Below, in pieces: positions 6,315-13,714 of a stretch of 21,790 nucleotides of DNA (positions within the stretch are counted from its first letter, which is position 1; each line of letters starts with the position of its first letter). The notes under the pieces are model-generated. The model worked only from the letters and a program-made list of their open reading frames with translations, had not been told where the DNA came from and did no database searches. Source of the DNA: a virus; the IMG/VR virus record IMGVR_UViG_3300021185_003111, positions 1 through 21,790 of that record, one strand, 5' to 3'. The position numbers and the translations under genes are program-made.

Positions 6315-7102
6315 TTACGCATACCACTAAAAGTTGTTGTTTTAAACTTTTCATTATCATTTTTAAGACTCTCGATAAGATCAAAGTTTAATTCATTTTC
6401 CTGTAGTGTATGGGCAAGTGCTGCAACATCTTTAGGCAAGCACATGCCACCGTATCCACGCAATCTATTATTTACATCAAGATAGAAGTTCTTTGTTTTA
6501 CCAGTTTGTACATATGCATCTTTAACTTGCGAATAATCGCACTCAAACTTTTCACAGAGTTCATAGAATACGTTTGCAAATACAATACGCAATGCTGCAT
6601 ACGAATTATTAAAGTACTTGAGTATTTCTGCTTCAGTAGGTGCTAATTGCTTTACAGCCTTAGGTAAATGTCCGTGTGCTTCTACAATTTTTTTGTATAC
6701 GTAAGGATCATCAGTACCAATTGCAAGTAGCTCATGATTATTAATAAAGTCATCTGCTGCTGCACGTTCACGCAAAAACTCTGGAGCACAACAAATCGTT
6801 AATGTTTCATGTTTGTCTATCATACGTTCGGTAAAGCCTGGTTCGACTGTGCTACGTATACATGCTACACCTTGATAGTTAATATCAACAAGTTCTTGTA
6901 ATACATTTTCAATAACCGATGTATCGCAAGCACCGTTTGTTTCAGGTGTTGGTAAGCACATGAATACAACTTCGGTATCTGTTAAATCTGTTATTTCAGT
7001 ATCAAACTTGATATCGTGTTCTGCAACTTCGTGTTCTAGTAATCTAAATCCTGTTGCATTTGCGTTTCCAACAACGCCCATTCCGATAATTCCTAGTTTC
7101 AT
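6311..7102 (-). CDS. Short UDP-glucose/nucleotide-sugar dehydrogenase
   Basis: UDP-glucose/GDP-mannose dehydrogenase family: NAD-dependent four-electron oxidation of a nucleotide hexose to the uronic acid. The Rossmann loop GMGVVG is at 7-12, then PTP (51-53), STVEPG (84-89), PEFLRE (107-112), KYFNNSYAALRI (162-173), carrying the conserved Lys and Asn, and GYGGMCLPKD (217-226) with catalytic Cys221. The chain ends at residue 263, soon after the catalytic motif. E. coli Ugd has 388 residues, with a C-terminal Rossmann-like domain that contributes to nucleotide-sugar binding; that domain is absent here. The reading frame shows no sign of a frameshift, and the gene overlaps its neighbours by four bases on each side, so the short form looks intact. 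The donor specificity is unresolved. Confidence 0.88.
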   Translation of the reverse strand: MKLGIIGMGVVGNANATGFRLLEHEVAEHDIKFDTEITDLTDTEVVFMCLPTPETNGACDTSVIENVLQELVDINYQGVACIRSTVEPGFTERMIDKHETLTICCAPEFLRERAAADDFINNHELLAIGTDDPYVYKKIVEAHGHLPKAVKQLAPTEAEILKYFNNSYAALRIVFANVFYELCEKFECDYSQVKDAYVQTGKTKNFYLDVNNRLRGYGGMCLPKDVAALAHTLQENELNFDLIESLKNDNEKFKTTTFSGMRK

Positions 7103-7962
7103 AATAAACTCTCTACTGTTTTTCTTAACCCTATTTCTAAAGGTGTATAATCTGTAAATCCTGTAAGTGTTTGTACTAGCGTAGTATCAGGACATCTACG
7201 TGTAGCACTTCCAACTGGACCAGGACGTATTTCTAATCTATCAGGATTGATACCCATGTATCCCATAATTAATTTTGCTACAACACTTATACGTGTCTCA
7301 ACGTCCTGTCCTACATTTACTGTTTGGTTACTAGCAGTTTGTATTAGTATGTCTGTCATACGCACAGCATCGTCAACATAACAAAAACTACGTGTGTCGT
7401 TGCCTTTGATATAGTACTCGCCTTGTTTACAACGTTCTACAAACTCATTTATAAAGTGGTCAATTTGTCCAGGACCGTATACATTAAAGTAGCGTATGAT
7501 AAGATACTCAAGTCCGCTATTAGCAACTAGGTTTTCGCCTAATGCTTTTGGTATACTATAACTCCAACGTGGATTAGTAATGTCGTTGTACATAACTGGT
7601 ACTGCTTCGTCAGTAGGTACATGGTAGTAACCGTTGTCTATTGTGCTGTTGAATATTTCGCATGTACTAGCAAATACAAACTTTGTATCAGTGTTTCTAT
7701 AACGTTCGATCAAGTTAATAGTAGGCAGTGTGTTGTTGATACAAACATCTGTAGGATTTTGATAAAAAAGTCTTGTACCATTAGTTGCTGCTAAGTGTAC
7801 TACAACATCTGTATCGGGCATTGAACTAGTTACATCCGAGTATCTTAGATTTTTACTATTATTATCTTTTTGATCATAGCCCGTTACGTTGTACGTATCT
7901 TTTATATAATTATAAAAGTGATTACCTATGAATCCTTTATGTCCAGTTACTATTACTTCCAA
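7099..7962 (-). CDS. NAD-dependent nucleotide-sugar epimerase/dehydratase (extended SDR)
   Basis: TGHKGFIG (6-13) is the SDR dinucleotide loop; HLAA lies at 56-59; ASTCEIF (98-104) supplies the catalytic Ser/Thr strand; YSIPK (135-139) is the catalytic Y-X3-K; RYFNVYGPGQ (157-166) and a DTRSFCYVDD segment are typical of UDP-hexose epimerases and dehydratases. At 287 residues it is slightly short for the family (about 310-350). It likely interconverts, dehydrates or decarboxylates a nucleotide sugar; with the dehydrogenase next door, a UDP-glucuronate epimerase or decarboxylase is attractive but unproven. It starts with TTG at 7962, giving MEVIVTG; an AAGGAAG stretch lies upstream, and the start overlaps the SGNH gene by ten bases. 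Confidence 0.87.
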   Translation of the reverse strand: MEVIVTGHKGFIGNHFYNYIKDTYNVTGYDQKDNNSKNLRYSDVTSSMPDTDVVVHLAATNGTRLFYQNPTDVCINNTLPTINLIERYRNTDTKFVFASTCEIFNSTIDNGYYHVPTDEAVPVMYNDITNPRWSYSIPKALGENLVANSGLEYLIIRYFNVYGPGQIDHFINEFVERCKQGEYYIKGNDTRSFCYVDDAVRMTDILIQTASNQTVNVGQDVETRISVVAKLIMGYMGINPDRLEIRPGPVGSATRRCPDTTLVQTLTGFTDYTPLEIGLRKTVESLL

Positions 7963-8618
7963 CCTGCTTCTTCCTTACTATTGCTAGTTGTATAATACTC
8001 TTGTGGCAATGCCATTGTAGTGTGAATATCAATTTCGCCATTTATATGGTGTTGCATGTAATTAGCAAATTCTTTATTCTGTTGAGGGCTCATGTGGCAA
8101 TAACGATGATCATCGTCTTCTTTTAATCCCAATGCTTGCCAGTCAAGTTTGCTTATATTAATCATACTACCATTAGTACGATCAAGAAAATCAAATGCAA
8201 AAATAATATGTGTATCAGGGCGCTGATATTTAATACTATCTAAGTATGCTGTATGATAAATGATATTGCTATCGTAATGCATATTTTTTTGTACTTCGTT
8301 TTTTATTGTTTTTGTTAAACGAGAATCGAATAAACAGTTTGCATCTTTATTCATATCTTTTAGATCTGGATAATTAGTATTTTGATAAAATGCCAAATGC
8401 TTTGGGGTATTATTTTTAGTAGTAAAAATACTACCTCGTGTAGTACTAGTAACTACAAATATAATAGTATCATGCTTATGATGATTGTTTAAAAATTGAA
8501 AATAAGAATAATCAAAACTACTACCACCAATACTATAATTAGTTACATCACCTATCAGAGATGGCCAGCCATTGCCGTATCCAAGTCCATAACTATCTCC
8601 AAATATTGCTATTGTCAT
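7953..8618 (-). CDS. SGNH/GDSL-like hydrolase, possible glycan esterase
   Basis: Block I FGDSYG (6-11) gives the nucleophile Ser9, and the SIGGSS segment about 20 residues later fits block II with its oxyanion Gly. Near the C-terminus, DDDHRYCHMSP fits block V with a catalytic Asp/His. The canonical GXND of block III is not obvious: the equivalent strand reads FVVTSTTRG, so the Asn may be replaced. Family members in polysaccharide clusters often add or remove acetyl groups from sugars. No signal peptide is visible, so it would act in the cytoplasm. The ATG at 8618 overlaps the upstream glycosyltransferase by four bases. Confidence 0.75.
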   Translation of the reverse strand: MTIAIFGDSYGLGYGNGWPSLIGDVTNYSIGGSSFDYSYFQFLNNHHKHDTIIFVVTSTTRGSIFTTKNNTPKHLAFYQNTNYPDLKDMNKDANCLFDSRLTKTIKNEVQKNMHYDSNIIYHTAYLDSIKYQRPDTHIIFAFDFLDRTNGSMINISKLDWQALGLKEDDDHRYCHMSPQQNKEFANYMQHHINGEIDIHTTMALPQEYYTTSNSKEEAGWK

Positions 8619-9325
8619 TTAAAACTTTCAAAGTATGCAGGCGGTAAACGTTTTTTAGTTGGACCTTTTTCGTGTAACATATATTCACTTAAAAAACATT
8701 TATTCAGCGGTGTATGTGTATTTTTGTCTATGCTTAGTTCAGATAAGTCTTTGTATTTTAATTTACTTGCTGCAAACATGCAAACCTGCCCGTCATACCA
8801 TTTTGTAATTTCTTTAGGCTTATTAACATATGCTTTCTTGTATGTTTCTAAAAATTGAAAAAAGTGTTTGTGATTTTTATTTACAATTACAAATCCTGAT
8901 TCTGCACTATATTTTTCACCTAGATAATCATGACTGAATAATGCAACACAATATTTTTTAGGACATAGTTCTGTAATTAATTTTGTTGCAAATTCTTTAC
9001 GATACATTATATCAGCATCAGACCAAATTAAATAATCAGTATCTATATTTTCTAATGCGTGTATAAATGTTAAACCTTTCTTTGCAAATTTTATTTCTTT
9101 TTGCACAGATGATTTAAATTGTTTCCACTGTGGATATACTACATGATTCCAGTCGTATACTTTAAGTTTATCTGTTTCTGTAAACTTTGAGTTTACATTT
9201 TCAGCATAAAGATTTATCCTACAATTACTTGGCGAATATTTTAAAAAACTGTTCAGCATATATCGACCAACATTATCATAATAATGCTGGTCCATAGTTG
9301 TTACATATTCAAACTTCAGTGCCAC
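8615..9325 (-). CDS. GT-A-type glycosyltransferase with DXD motif (236 aa)
   Basis: TDYLIWSDADIMY (96-108) contains the metal- and nucleotide-sugar-binding DXD (D103, D105). The N-terminal strand FEYVTTMDQHYYDNVGRY resembles the start of GT8-like enzymes. The protein aligns in motif order with the plus-strand product of 13715-14539 (LYAE, FA.K...., TD.(I/L)(V/I)W.DAD), so the two are paralogues. It starts with GTG at 9325 (VTTM strand needs this start), overlapping the cupin end by 17 bases and lacking a strong ribosome site. The sugar donor and acceptor are not readable. Confidence 0.75.
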   Translation of the reverse strand: MALKFEYVTTMDQHYYDNVGRYMLNSFLKYSPSNCRINLYAENVNSKFTETDKLKVYDWNHVVYPQWKQFKSSVQKEIKFAKKGLTFIHALENIDTDYLIWSDADIMYRKEFATKLITELCPKKYCVALFSHDYLGEKYSAESGFVIVNKNHKHFFQFLETYKKAYVNKPKEITKWYDGQVCMFAASKLKYKDLSELSIDKNTHTPLNKCFLSEYMLHEKGPTKKRLPPAYFESFK

Positions 9326-9659
9326 TTGTGCGTCTTACAATATCATCGTGATTGAACTCTGCCCAATACAATTCAAATGCAACGCCGTCTTCAAGGCCTT
9401 CGAACTGGTGTATCTTGCCTGGCTTAACTTGTGTAAAGTCGCCTGCGTTAAGAATAGTTTCGTCAACTAGTCCTTGATCATCTTGCCATACACGTACAAG
9501 CATTTGTCCTGACTCAACAAAGAAGCCGTTCCATTTAAACTGATGTTCGTGTTCACTGCATTTGTAACCTTTATTGAATTCAATACGATGGAACTCAAGT
9601 GCTCCATTTGCATGAATTAACTCTGTGTTACCCCAAATTTTTCCTGCTTTAATTCCCAT
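9309..9659 (-). CDS. Small single-domain cupin (116 aa)
   Basis: Cupin motif 1 is at 31-51 (G...CSEHEHQ...FFVESG), with metal-ligand candidates His37, His39 and Glu49. Motif 2 lies at 73-84 (GDFTQVKPGKIH) with His84. Small cupins in surface-glycan clusters include sugar isomerases and WbuC-like proteins, so it could act on a nucleotide sugar or sugar phosphate. An AGGAG site lies seven bases before the ATG. It is the first gene of the second glycan block and directly follows the conserved unknown after uvsW. Confidence 0.8.
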   Translation of the reverse strand: MGIKAGKIWGNTELIHANGALEFHRIEFNKGYKCSEHEHQFKWNGFFVESGQMLVRVWQDDQGLVDETILNAGDFTQVKPGKIHQFEGLEDGVAFELYWAEFNHDDIVRRTSGTEV

Positions 9660-9668
9660 TTTATTCTC

Positions 9669-10175
9669 CTATAATAATTTTCCGTAATCAACAATTTCAC
9701 TTTGTCGATTAATATCTTTTACAAAATATGCACAATCAGGATTTTCTCCATCAAAGATAGGAACGCTTAGTAAATGTCCGTTACGCATCTTTGGAAAAAA
9801 CCATTTTACATCATTGTAAAAATTTGTAATTTCGATCTTAGCAAAGCGTGGATGTGTACCAGTTAACGGATTAAACAAAAATGCTTCAAAGCCTCTTTCG
9901 TTTAAACTTGTTAATGGTAGTACTTCTAAGTCACTGCCGCTTTGGCTGCATCCTACAGCAAGGCACCAATCTAATGGCATAGTAATTTCATTACCGCCAA
10001 TTTCCATTACTATGGCTGGCGAATTAAAACTTTCTAAAAAGATCAACGGATTAAAGAAAAAATCCGGATCTTGTGGGTTACTGTTATCAAGCACTGCAAA
10101 TCGTAAATCATCTTCGATTACTTCAGGCAAGGAATTTAATAGAAAACTTTCGTTTTCAAGTGTCATTATTCGCAT
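9669..10175 (-). CDS. Conserved phage protein directly after uvsW, unknown function (168 aa)
   Basis: The frame extends upstream to a TTG inside uvsW, but the ATG at 10175, one base after the uvsW stop, is the better start. A second ATG follows three codons later (MTLENESF). The protein is soluble, acidic, with motifs VIEDDLRFAVLD, FFFNPLIFLESF, GFEAFLFNPLTG and VKWFFPKMR, ending SEIVDYGKLL. From memory, close relatives occur in marine T4-like phages beside uvsW, with no assigned role. No enzymatic motif is visible. Confidence 0.75.
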   Translation of the reverse strand: MRIMTLENESFLLNSLPEVIEDDLRFAVLDNSNPQDPDFFFNPLIFLESFNSPAIVMEIGGNEITMPLDWCLAVGCSQSGSDLEVLPLTSLNERGFEAFLFNPLTGTHPRFAKIEITNFYNDVKWFFPKMRNGHLLSVPIFDGENPDCAYFVKDINRQSEIVDYGKLL

Positions 10176-10176
10176 G

Positions 10177-11640
10177 TTAATTCCAATCAACTTTTTCGAT
10201 AGTGAATGGGTACTGCGCCTCTTTGTAAAACTTTTTACGTTGGGTAAGGTGCCGCTTCGCAAACTTGCATGTAGATGTCAAGTCCCATATTTGCACGAAG
10301 TCTTTGTCCTTTGCCTTTCTTACACCTCTACCAATAGATTGAATTACTCTTACAAAGGACTTGCCAGGCTCCAAAAGAACCAAGTTAAAAATACGAGGAA
10401 TGTTAAGACCCACGGCAGCAACTCCATAGGTCGCGATAATAACCTCATTAGTTCCTTCACGGATTGTATCATATGTTTCTTTCCTGTCTTTGTTTTTAAC
10501 AGCACCGCTTACAAATGTGCTGCCTGGTATAAGTTCAGCAAGCATTTCGCCTGCGCTAATTCTATCTACTAGTATTAATGTATTGCCTGATTCTTTTACT
10601 GTGTTTAATAATTTGCCTATATATTCTATTCTTGCTGGATTGTTAACAAGATATTTTAATTCTTCTTGGTAACCGCTGTGTGCTACTGTGTCAATCAATT
10701 GTACTACATTAACATGACATTCTGACAGTACACCTTTGTCTTGTAATTCTTTTGCCGAGATGTTGCCAATTACAGGACCAAGACTAGCATGAATACTTTC
10801 AAACTCAAACTTTTCTTTAGGTACTGTACCAGTTAGTCCCCAACGTATAGGTGCATTACGTAGGTTGCGAGTGAGCAGGTTTTTAAGAACTTCTGCTTTG
10901 GCTTGGTGTACTTCGTCGACAATAATAGTGCTTACACCTTCTAGAAACTCTGCAAGTGATAACACTGCTGAGCCGTCTTTTTGCTTCTTGTCTAGAATAT
11001 TTAAACTCTGCCAAGTGCAAATAGTGTGAGTCTTACCTAACATCTTCCTGTCTCCGAAGTACACCCCTACATCGAGACCGCAGTTAATATAGTCCTCTTC
11101 TGTTTGTTCTACTAACGACTTGTTAGGAACAATCACAAGACTTCTACCATACGGCTCAGTTATGTGTGACAGCGTTGCTGTGGTAATAGTTTTACCTGCG
11201 CCAGTAGCAATCTGTTGCAAGCTCTGTGGGTTATTCAAAAAGTTATTAATTGCTTCTACTTGATAGTCACGTAGAATAATATCTTCGCCTTCTGCTGGAT
11301 GACCTTCTGGCCATACTACGCCTTGATCCTTCCAGTAGTTTTCTGTTACTGGTGTAAAGTCTAATTGTATAGGATGTCTATTGTCTTGAATATCAACTAT
11401 TTCAACATTATTTTTTTGTAGCACTTGACTAACAGTGTCAAGATGATTAACATAGCCAGTACCGCCAATACCAAAAAAAGCAACTTTTCCATCCCAGCGA
11501 CCAAGTTTATACTGTGGCATATATCGTGCGTAAGGCACTTCAAACTTGAGAGCATTCGATAACTTTCTCCGTACATCAACGTCTAGTCCTTCTAGTTTAA
11601 TGTTTACTTCGTCTTCAATTATCAATCTACACGTAGCCAT
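10177..11640 (-). CDS. uvsW: UvsW-like SF2 DNA helicase
   Basis: In T4, UvsW unwinds branched DNA and R-loops and anneals strands, and helps switch replication from origin- to recombination-dependent initiation. Motif I is ATGAGKTIT (145-153), motif II DEVHQ (242-246), motif III GLTGT (268-272), and motif VI QSIGRGVRKAKD (434-445). The N-terminal 120 residues (KLGRWDGKVAFF and around) resemble the substrate-binding N-domain of UvsW. Length 487 is close to T4 UvsW (503). The ATG follows a GGAG site and overlaps the upstream 392-residue gene by 14 bases. Confidence 0.95.
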   Translation of the reverse strand: MATCRLIIEDEVNIKLEGLDVDVRRKLSNALKFEVPYARYMPQYKLGRWDGKVAFFGIGGTGYVNHLDTVSQVLQKNNVEIVDIQDNRHPIQLDFTPVTENYWKDQGVVWPEGHPAEGEDIILRDYQVEAINNFLNNPQSLQQIATGAGKTITTATLSHITEPYGRSLVIVPNKSLVEQTEEDYINCGLDVGVYFGDRKMLGKTHTICTWQSLNILDKKQKDGSAVLSLAEFLEGVSTIIVDEVHQAKAEVLKNLLTRNLRNAPIRWGLTGTVPKEKFEFESIHASLGPVIGNISAKELQDKGVLSECHVNVVQLIDTVAHSGYQEELKYLVNNPARIEYIGKLLNTVKESGNTLILVDRISAGEMLAELIPGSTFVSGAVKNKDRKETYDTIREGTNEVIIATYGVAAVGLNIPRIFNLVLLEPGKSFVRVIQSIGRGVRKAKDKDFVQIWDLTSTCKFAKRHLTQRKKFYKEAQYPFTIEKVDWN

Positions 11641-12805
11641 TTAGTCTCCATTTGTTTTTAAAAATACTTGGGCTATCGTCGTTATATATAATAAGATCGC
11701 ATAATGAATCAATATAATTTTGAACTTTATGATTGTTTCTTATACTGCTTATTGATATAGTTGCTTGAGGCTGCCAGTTATTTTTAAATAATAATTTAGG
11801 TAGTTTATCTTTACTAATATATACAACTTCTGTACTATTGTCAAGCCAATTATTTAATTTTTTATCTTTAATATAATTGTTTACATTATATTCGTCGGAT
11901 GATTTAGATCTAAATAATACTGTTTGTTTTTGAGTATTAAAATTGTGTTGTTCAAATGATTCAACAAAAGCAGCAAGTTCAGTTAACGGATTGTCAGGTG
12001 AAATTATTACTAGCAACGGAAACCGTTCTAGTTTTTTTAATCCTAAAATTATTTCGTCTAAATAAAATTCTTTTGGAGTAAGACATATTTCTGGATGCGA
12101 ACGTTGTGCAATTAAATTTTCTATTGTATTATCTTTATCGCAAGTAATGTATTCAATGCCTAGTTGACGCTTACGATCTAACAATTGCAAACGACTAAAA
12201 TTTTTAGTATACATATTAGCTTTTTCAGGTAAGTTTGATAATGCATCGTTCCACAACCCTGGTACATATTTTGAAGGGTTAGATTTGATAACTTTTATTT
12301 CTTCATACCAATCTACTAATTTTTTATCTATCTCAAATTGAGTATTAATAAATTGAGAGCAAATATTGTCAATTGACTTTTCAGTTAACTGAAAGTAATG
12401 TTCGTGCGAACCTTTATCATGCTGATAACTAAATTTAGGAATAGCATTAATTTTCATAATATCTTTTTTACTAAACGGAAATCTAATTTTAATCCATTCA
12501 ACATTTTCAATTTTAACTATCTTGATGTACTTTCTACGATCAATTTTTCTTAATGGCAATCGTAATGATTCTAATGCTATATCAAAATTATCAAACTTAT
12601 TTTCTAAAAATTGATTTTTGTATGTAGCAAGTTTTATTTTCATAAGTGCATACTGTTTATCAGTTAACGCACTTCCTTTATAAACTTGTCTAGCAATACT
12701 ATACATGATAGTCTTATCGCTTTTATCAATTTCAATGCTGGAATCGCGAGACAGCCCTGCTATAGTTTCAAGACAATCTTCAATAGTATGTAAATAATTG
12801 CTCAT
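11627..12805 (-). CDS. Unknown protein directly upstream of uvsW (392 aa)
   Basis: I do not recognise a named family. The N-terminus has a helical region with RQVYKGSALTDKQYAL (around 35-50). This is followed at about 101-145 by a segment (IRFPFSKKDIMKI-NAIPKF) and then DKGSHEHYFQLTE. The order is loosely like the HARP domain of annealing helicases, where a sheet and a K-W/F-X-hydrophobic motif recur. The C-terminal third (LLVIISPDNPL, TEVVYISKDKL, DLIIYNDD) shows alternating strands like a helicase core, but no P-loop or DEXH is visible. The ATG sits immediately downstream of a sigma-70-like promoter. Co-transcription with uvsW suggests a recombination or repair role, which is inference only. 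Confidence 0.6.
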   Translation of the reverse strand: MSNYLHTIEDCLETIAGLSRDSSIEIDKSDKTIMYSIARQVYKGSALTDKQYALMKIKLATYKNQFLENKFDNFDIALESLRLPLRKIDRRKYIKIVKIENVEWIKIRFPFSKKDIMKINAIPKFSYQHDKGSHEHYFQLTEKSIDNICSQFINTQFEIDKKLVDWYEEIKVIKSNPSKYVPGLWNDALSNLPEKANMYTKNFSRLQLLDRKRQLGIEYITCDKDNTIENLIAQRSHPEICLTPKEFYLDEIILGLKKLERFPLLVIISPDNPLTELAAFVESFEQHNFNTQKQTVLFRSKSSDEYNVNNYIKDKKLNNWLDNSTEVVYISKDKLPKLLFKNNWQPQATISISSIRNNHKVQNYIDSLCDLIIYNDDSPSIFKNKWRLNGYV

Positions 12806-12811
12806 AATATT

Positions 12812-12840
12812 ATAATAACAGATTATAGATAATCTGTCAA
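12812..12840 (-). promoter_or_regulatory. Sigma-70-type promoter in front of the uvsW operon
   Basis: Read on the minus strand, a perfect TTGACA (12840-12835) is followed by exactly 17 bases and then TATTAT (12817-12812), five of six -10 bases. The predicted start point, seven bases beyond the -10, falls on 12805, the A of the ATG of the 392-residue gene. The transcript would be leaderless or nearly so. Such host-type promoters are used early in T4-like phages. The -35 lies inside the end of the upstream gene. Confidence 0.6.
12818..12837 (-). repeat. Inverted repeat (8-bp stem, 4-base loop) in the promoter spacer
   Basis: The 20 bases form a perfect stem of ACAGATTA / TAATCTGT around a TCTA loop. 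The stem covers the stop codon of the upstream glycan gene and the spacer of the promoter at 12812-12840, and is followed by an AT-rich run but not a proper U-tract. It may be a weak terminator for the upstream gene, an operator, or chance. Confidence 0.5.
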
Positions 12841-13680
12841 TCTTTTTAGTGGAATACCTTGTGATATTTCATCTACAGTATATTCAGTATGGGCATAGTC
12901 GTTAAGCCATTGTGTTCTATCTGTCATTAATGGTTGTTCAATATCGTGTAAAAAGTCTATATCGTTGGCCACATCATAAGCAAGACTATGAGTACTAACA
13001 AAAGCAGGAACGCCTTCGATGATAGAATGTATCCCAGGATTGCTACTGTAACTGATAGTGCAATGTATATCATTAAAGCCCATATCAAAAGAATCATAAG
13101 TGCCGTTAACATGTCGAGGCTCCTGTCTTGTTACGTGTGTAAGTCCGCGTTCTATATGTTCTAGTCTACAGCGTGGATGAGGTCGAAATATTATAGGACG
13201 GTCTGTGTGTTTACGTATTTCTTCGTATGTATTTAAGAACCAATTACTCATACGTGGCATGTCTTGCCATTGTAAACTTTTATCATGCTGCCCACATAAC
13301 AAAATATATTTGCTGCTAGTACGCCATGGTTTTACTTCGAGTCCCAGTAAACGCTTACGGCTATCATCGTTATTACTATCCCCAAAATAAGCATCTCGAT
13401 TAATTCCATTTAGCCCCACCTTCCACGTCGTACCTCTTTTGATGCCGCCAACTTCGAGGACGATAACTGGTTTACGAAGTTCACGACAACGGGTCCAAAT
13501 ATCTTTGTTACGAGCCATTCTACCGTGAAAAAGCACACTCCAAATAACATGGCAATCGGCATCATTAATATTATCACTATTACTAATGTTATGCCCATTA
13601 GTAATACAACTCCGCTCAAAAGCAGAAAAAACATCTTTGGAATTAAGGGCACCGTATTCTTTCCATAATTTAAATTTCAT
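12823..13680 (-). CDS. Capsule-synthesis-like (KpsS/KpsC-type) glycosyltransferase homologue (285 aa)
   Basis: The core contains YILLCGQ (125-131), EIRKHTDRPIIFRPHPR (154-170), and a CTISYSSNPGIHSIIEGVPAFVST region (208-230). This order (strand, EIRK helix, R-H-P, S..S..E.(I/L)..G.PA) recurs in the 308-residue protein at 14524-15450 and in the C-terminal half of the fusion at 15437-17140. It also resembles bacterial capsule synthesis proteins KpsS/KpsC, which transfer Kdo to a lipid. With kdsA and kdsB nearby, a Kdo-transferase role is plausible, not proven. The start is the ATG at 13680, without a Shine-Dalgarno but 15 bases downstream of a perfect late-promoter motif. Confidence 0.65.
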   Translation of the reverse strand: MKFKLWKEYGALNSKDVFSAFERSCITNGHNISNSDNINDADCHVIWSVLFHGRMARNKDIWTRCRELRKPVIVLEVGGIKRGTTWKVGLNGINRDAYFGDSNNDDSRKRLLGLEVKPWRTSSKYILLCGQHDKSLQWQDMPRMSNWFLNTYEEIRKHTDRPIIFRPHPRCRLEHIERGLTHVTRQEPRHVNGTYDSFDMGFNDIHCTISYSSNPGIHSIIEGVPAFVSTHSLAYDVANDIDFLHDIEQPLMTDRTQWLNDYAHTEYTVDEISQGIPLKRLTDYL

Positions 13681-13682
13681 AG

Positions 13683-13689
13683 TTAAATA
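13683..13689 (+). promoter_or_regulatory. Late-promoter-like TTAAATA for the plus-strand glycosyltransferase
   Basis: Plus-strand TTAAATA lies 25 bases before the ATG at 13715, leaving room for the AAGGA ribosome site at 13703-13707. It differs from TATAAATA by one base in the T-A step and occupies the same 34-base gap as the opposite-strand motif, so the two would fire divergently. Confidence 0.45.
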
Positions 13690-13695
13690 GTAACA

Positions 13696-13703
13696 TATTT
13701 ATA
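13696..13703 (-). promoter_or_regulatory. Perfect T4-type late promoter motif TATAAATA
   Basis: The minus strand reads TATAAATA exactly, 15 bases before the ATG at 13680. With the usual spacing the transcript starts near 13690, giving a leader of about ten bases and no Shine-Dalgarno. It would drive the gene at 12823-13680 late in infection. Confidence 0.6.
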
Positions 13704-13714
13704 AGGAAAAGTCA

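Noticed and set aside
10176-10262. Longer N-terminus for the gene after uvsW from TTG at 10262
   Set aside because: The extension overlaps uvsW by 86 bases and reads as basic low-similarity sequence. The ATG at 10175 directly follows the uvsW stop.
13410-13652. Hydrophobic minus-strand open frame that could look like a membrane protein
   Set aside because: It lies in another frame inside the capsule-like gene at 12823-13680, lacks its own ribosome site, and its hydrophobicity follows from the reading-frame shift.
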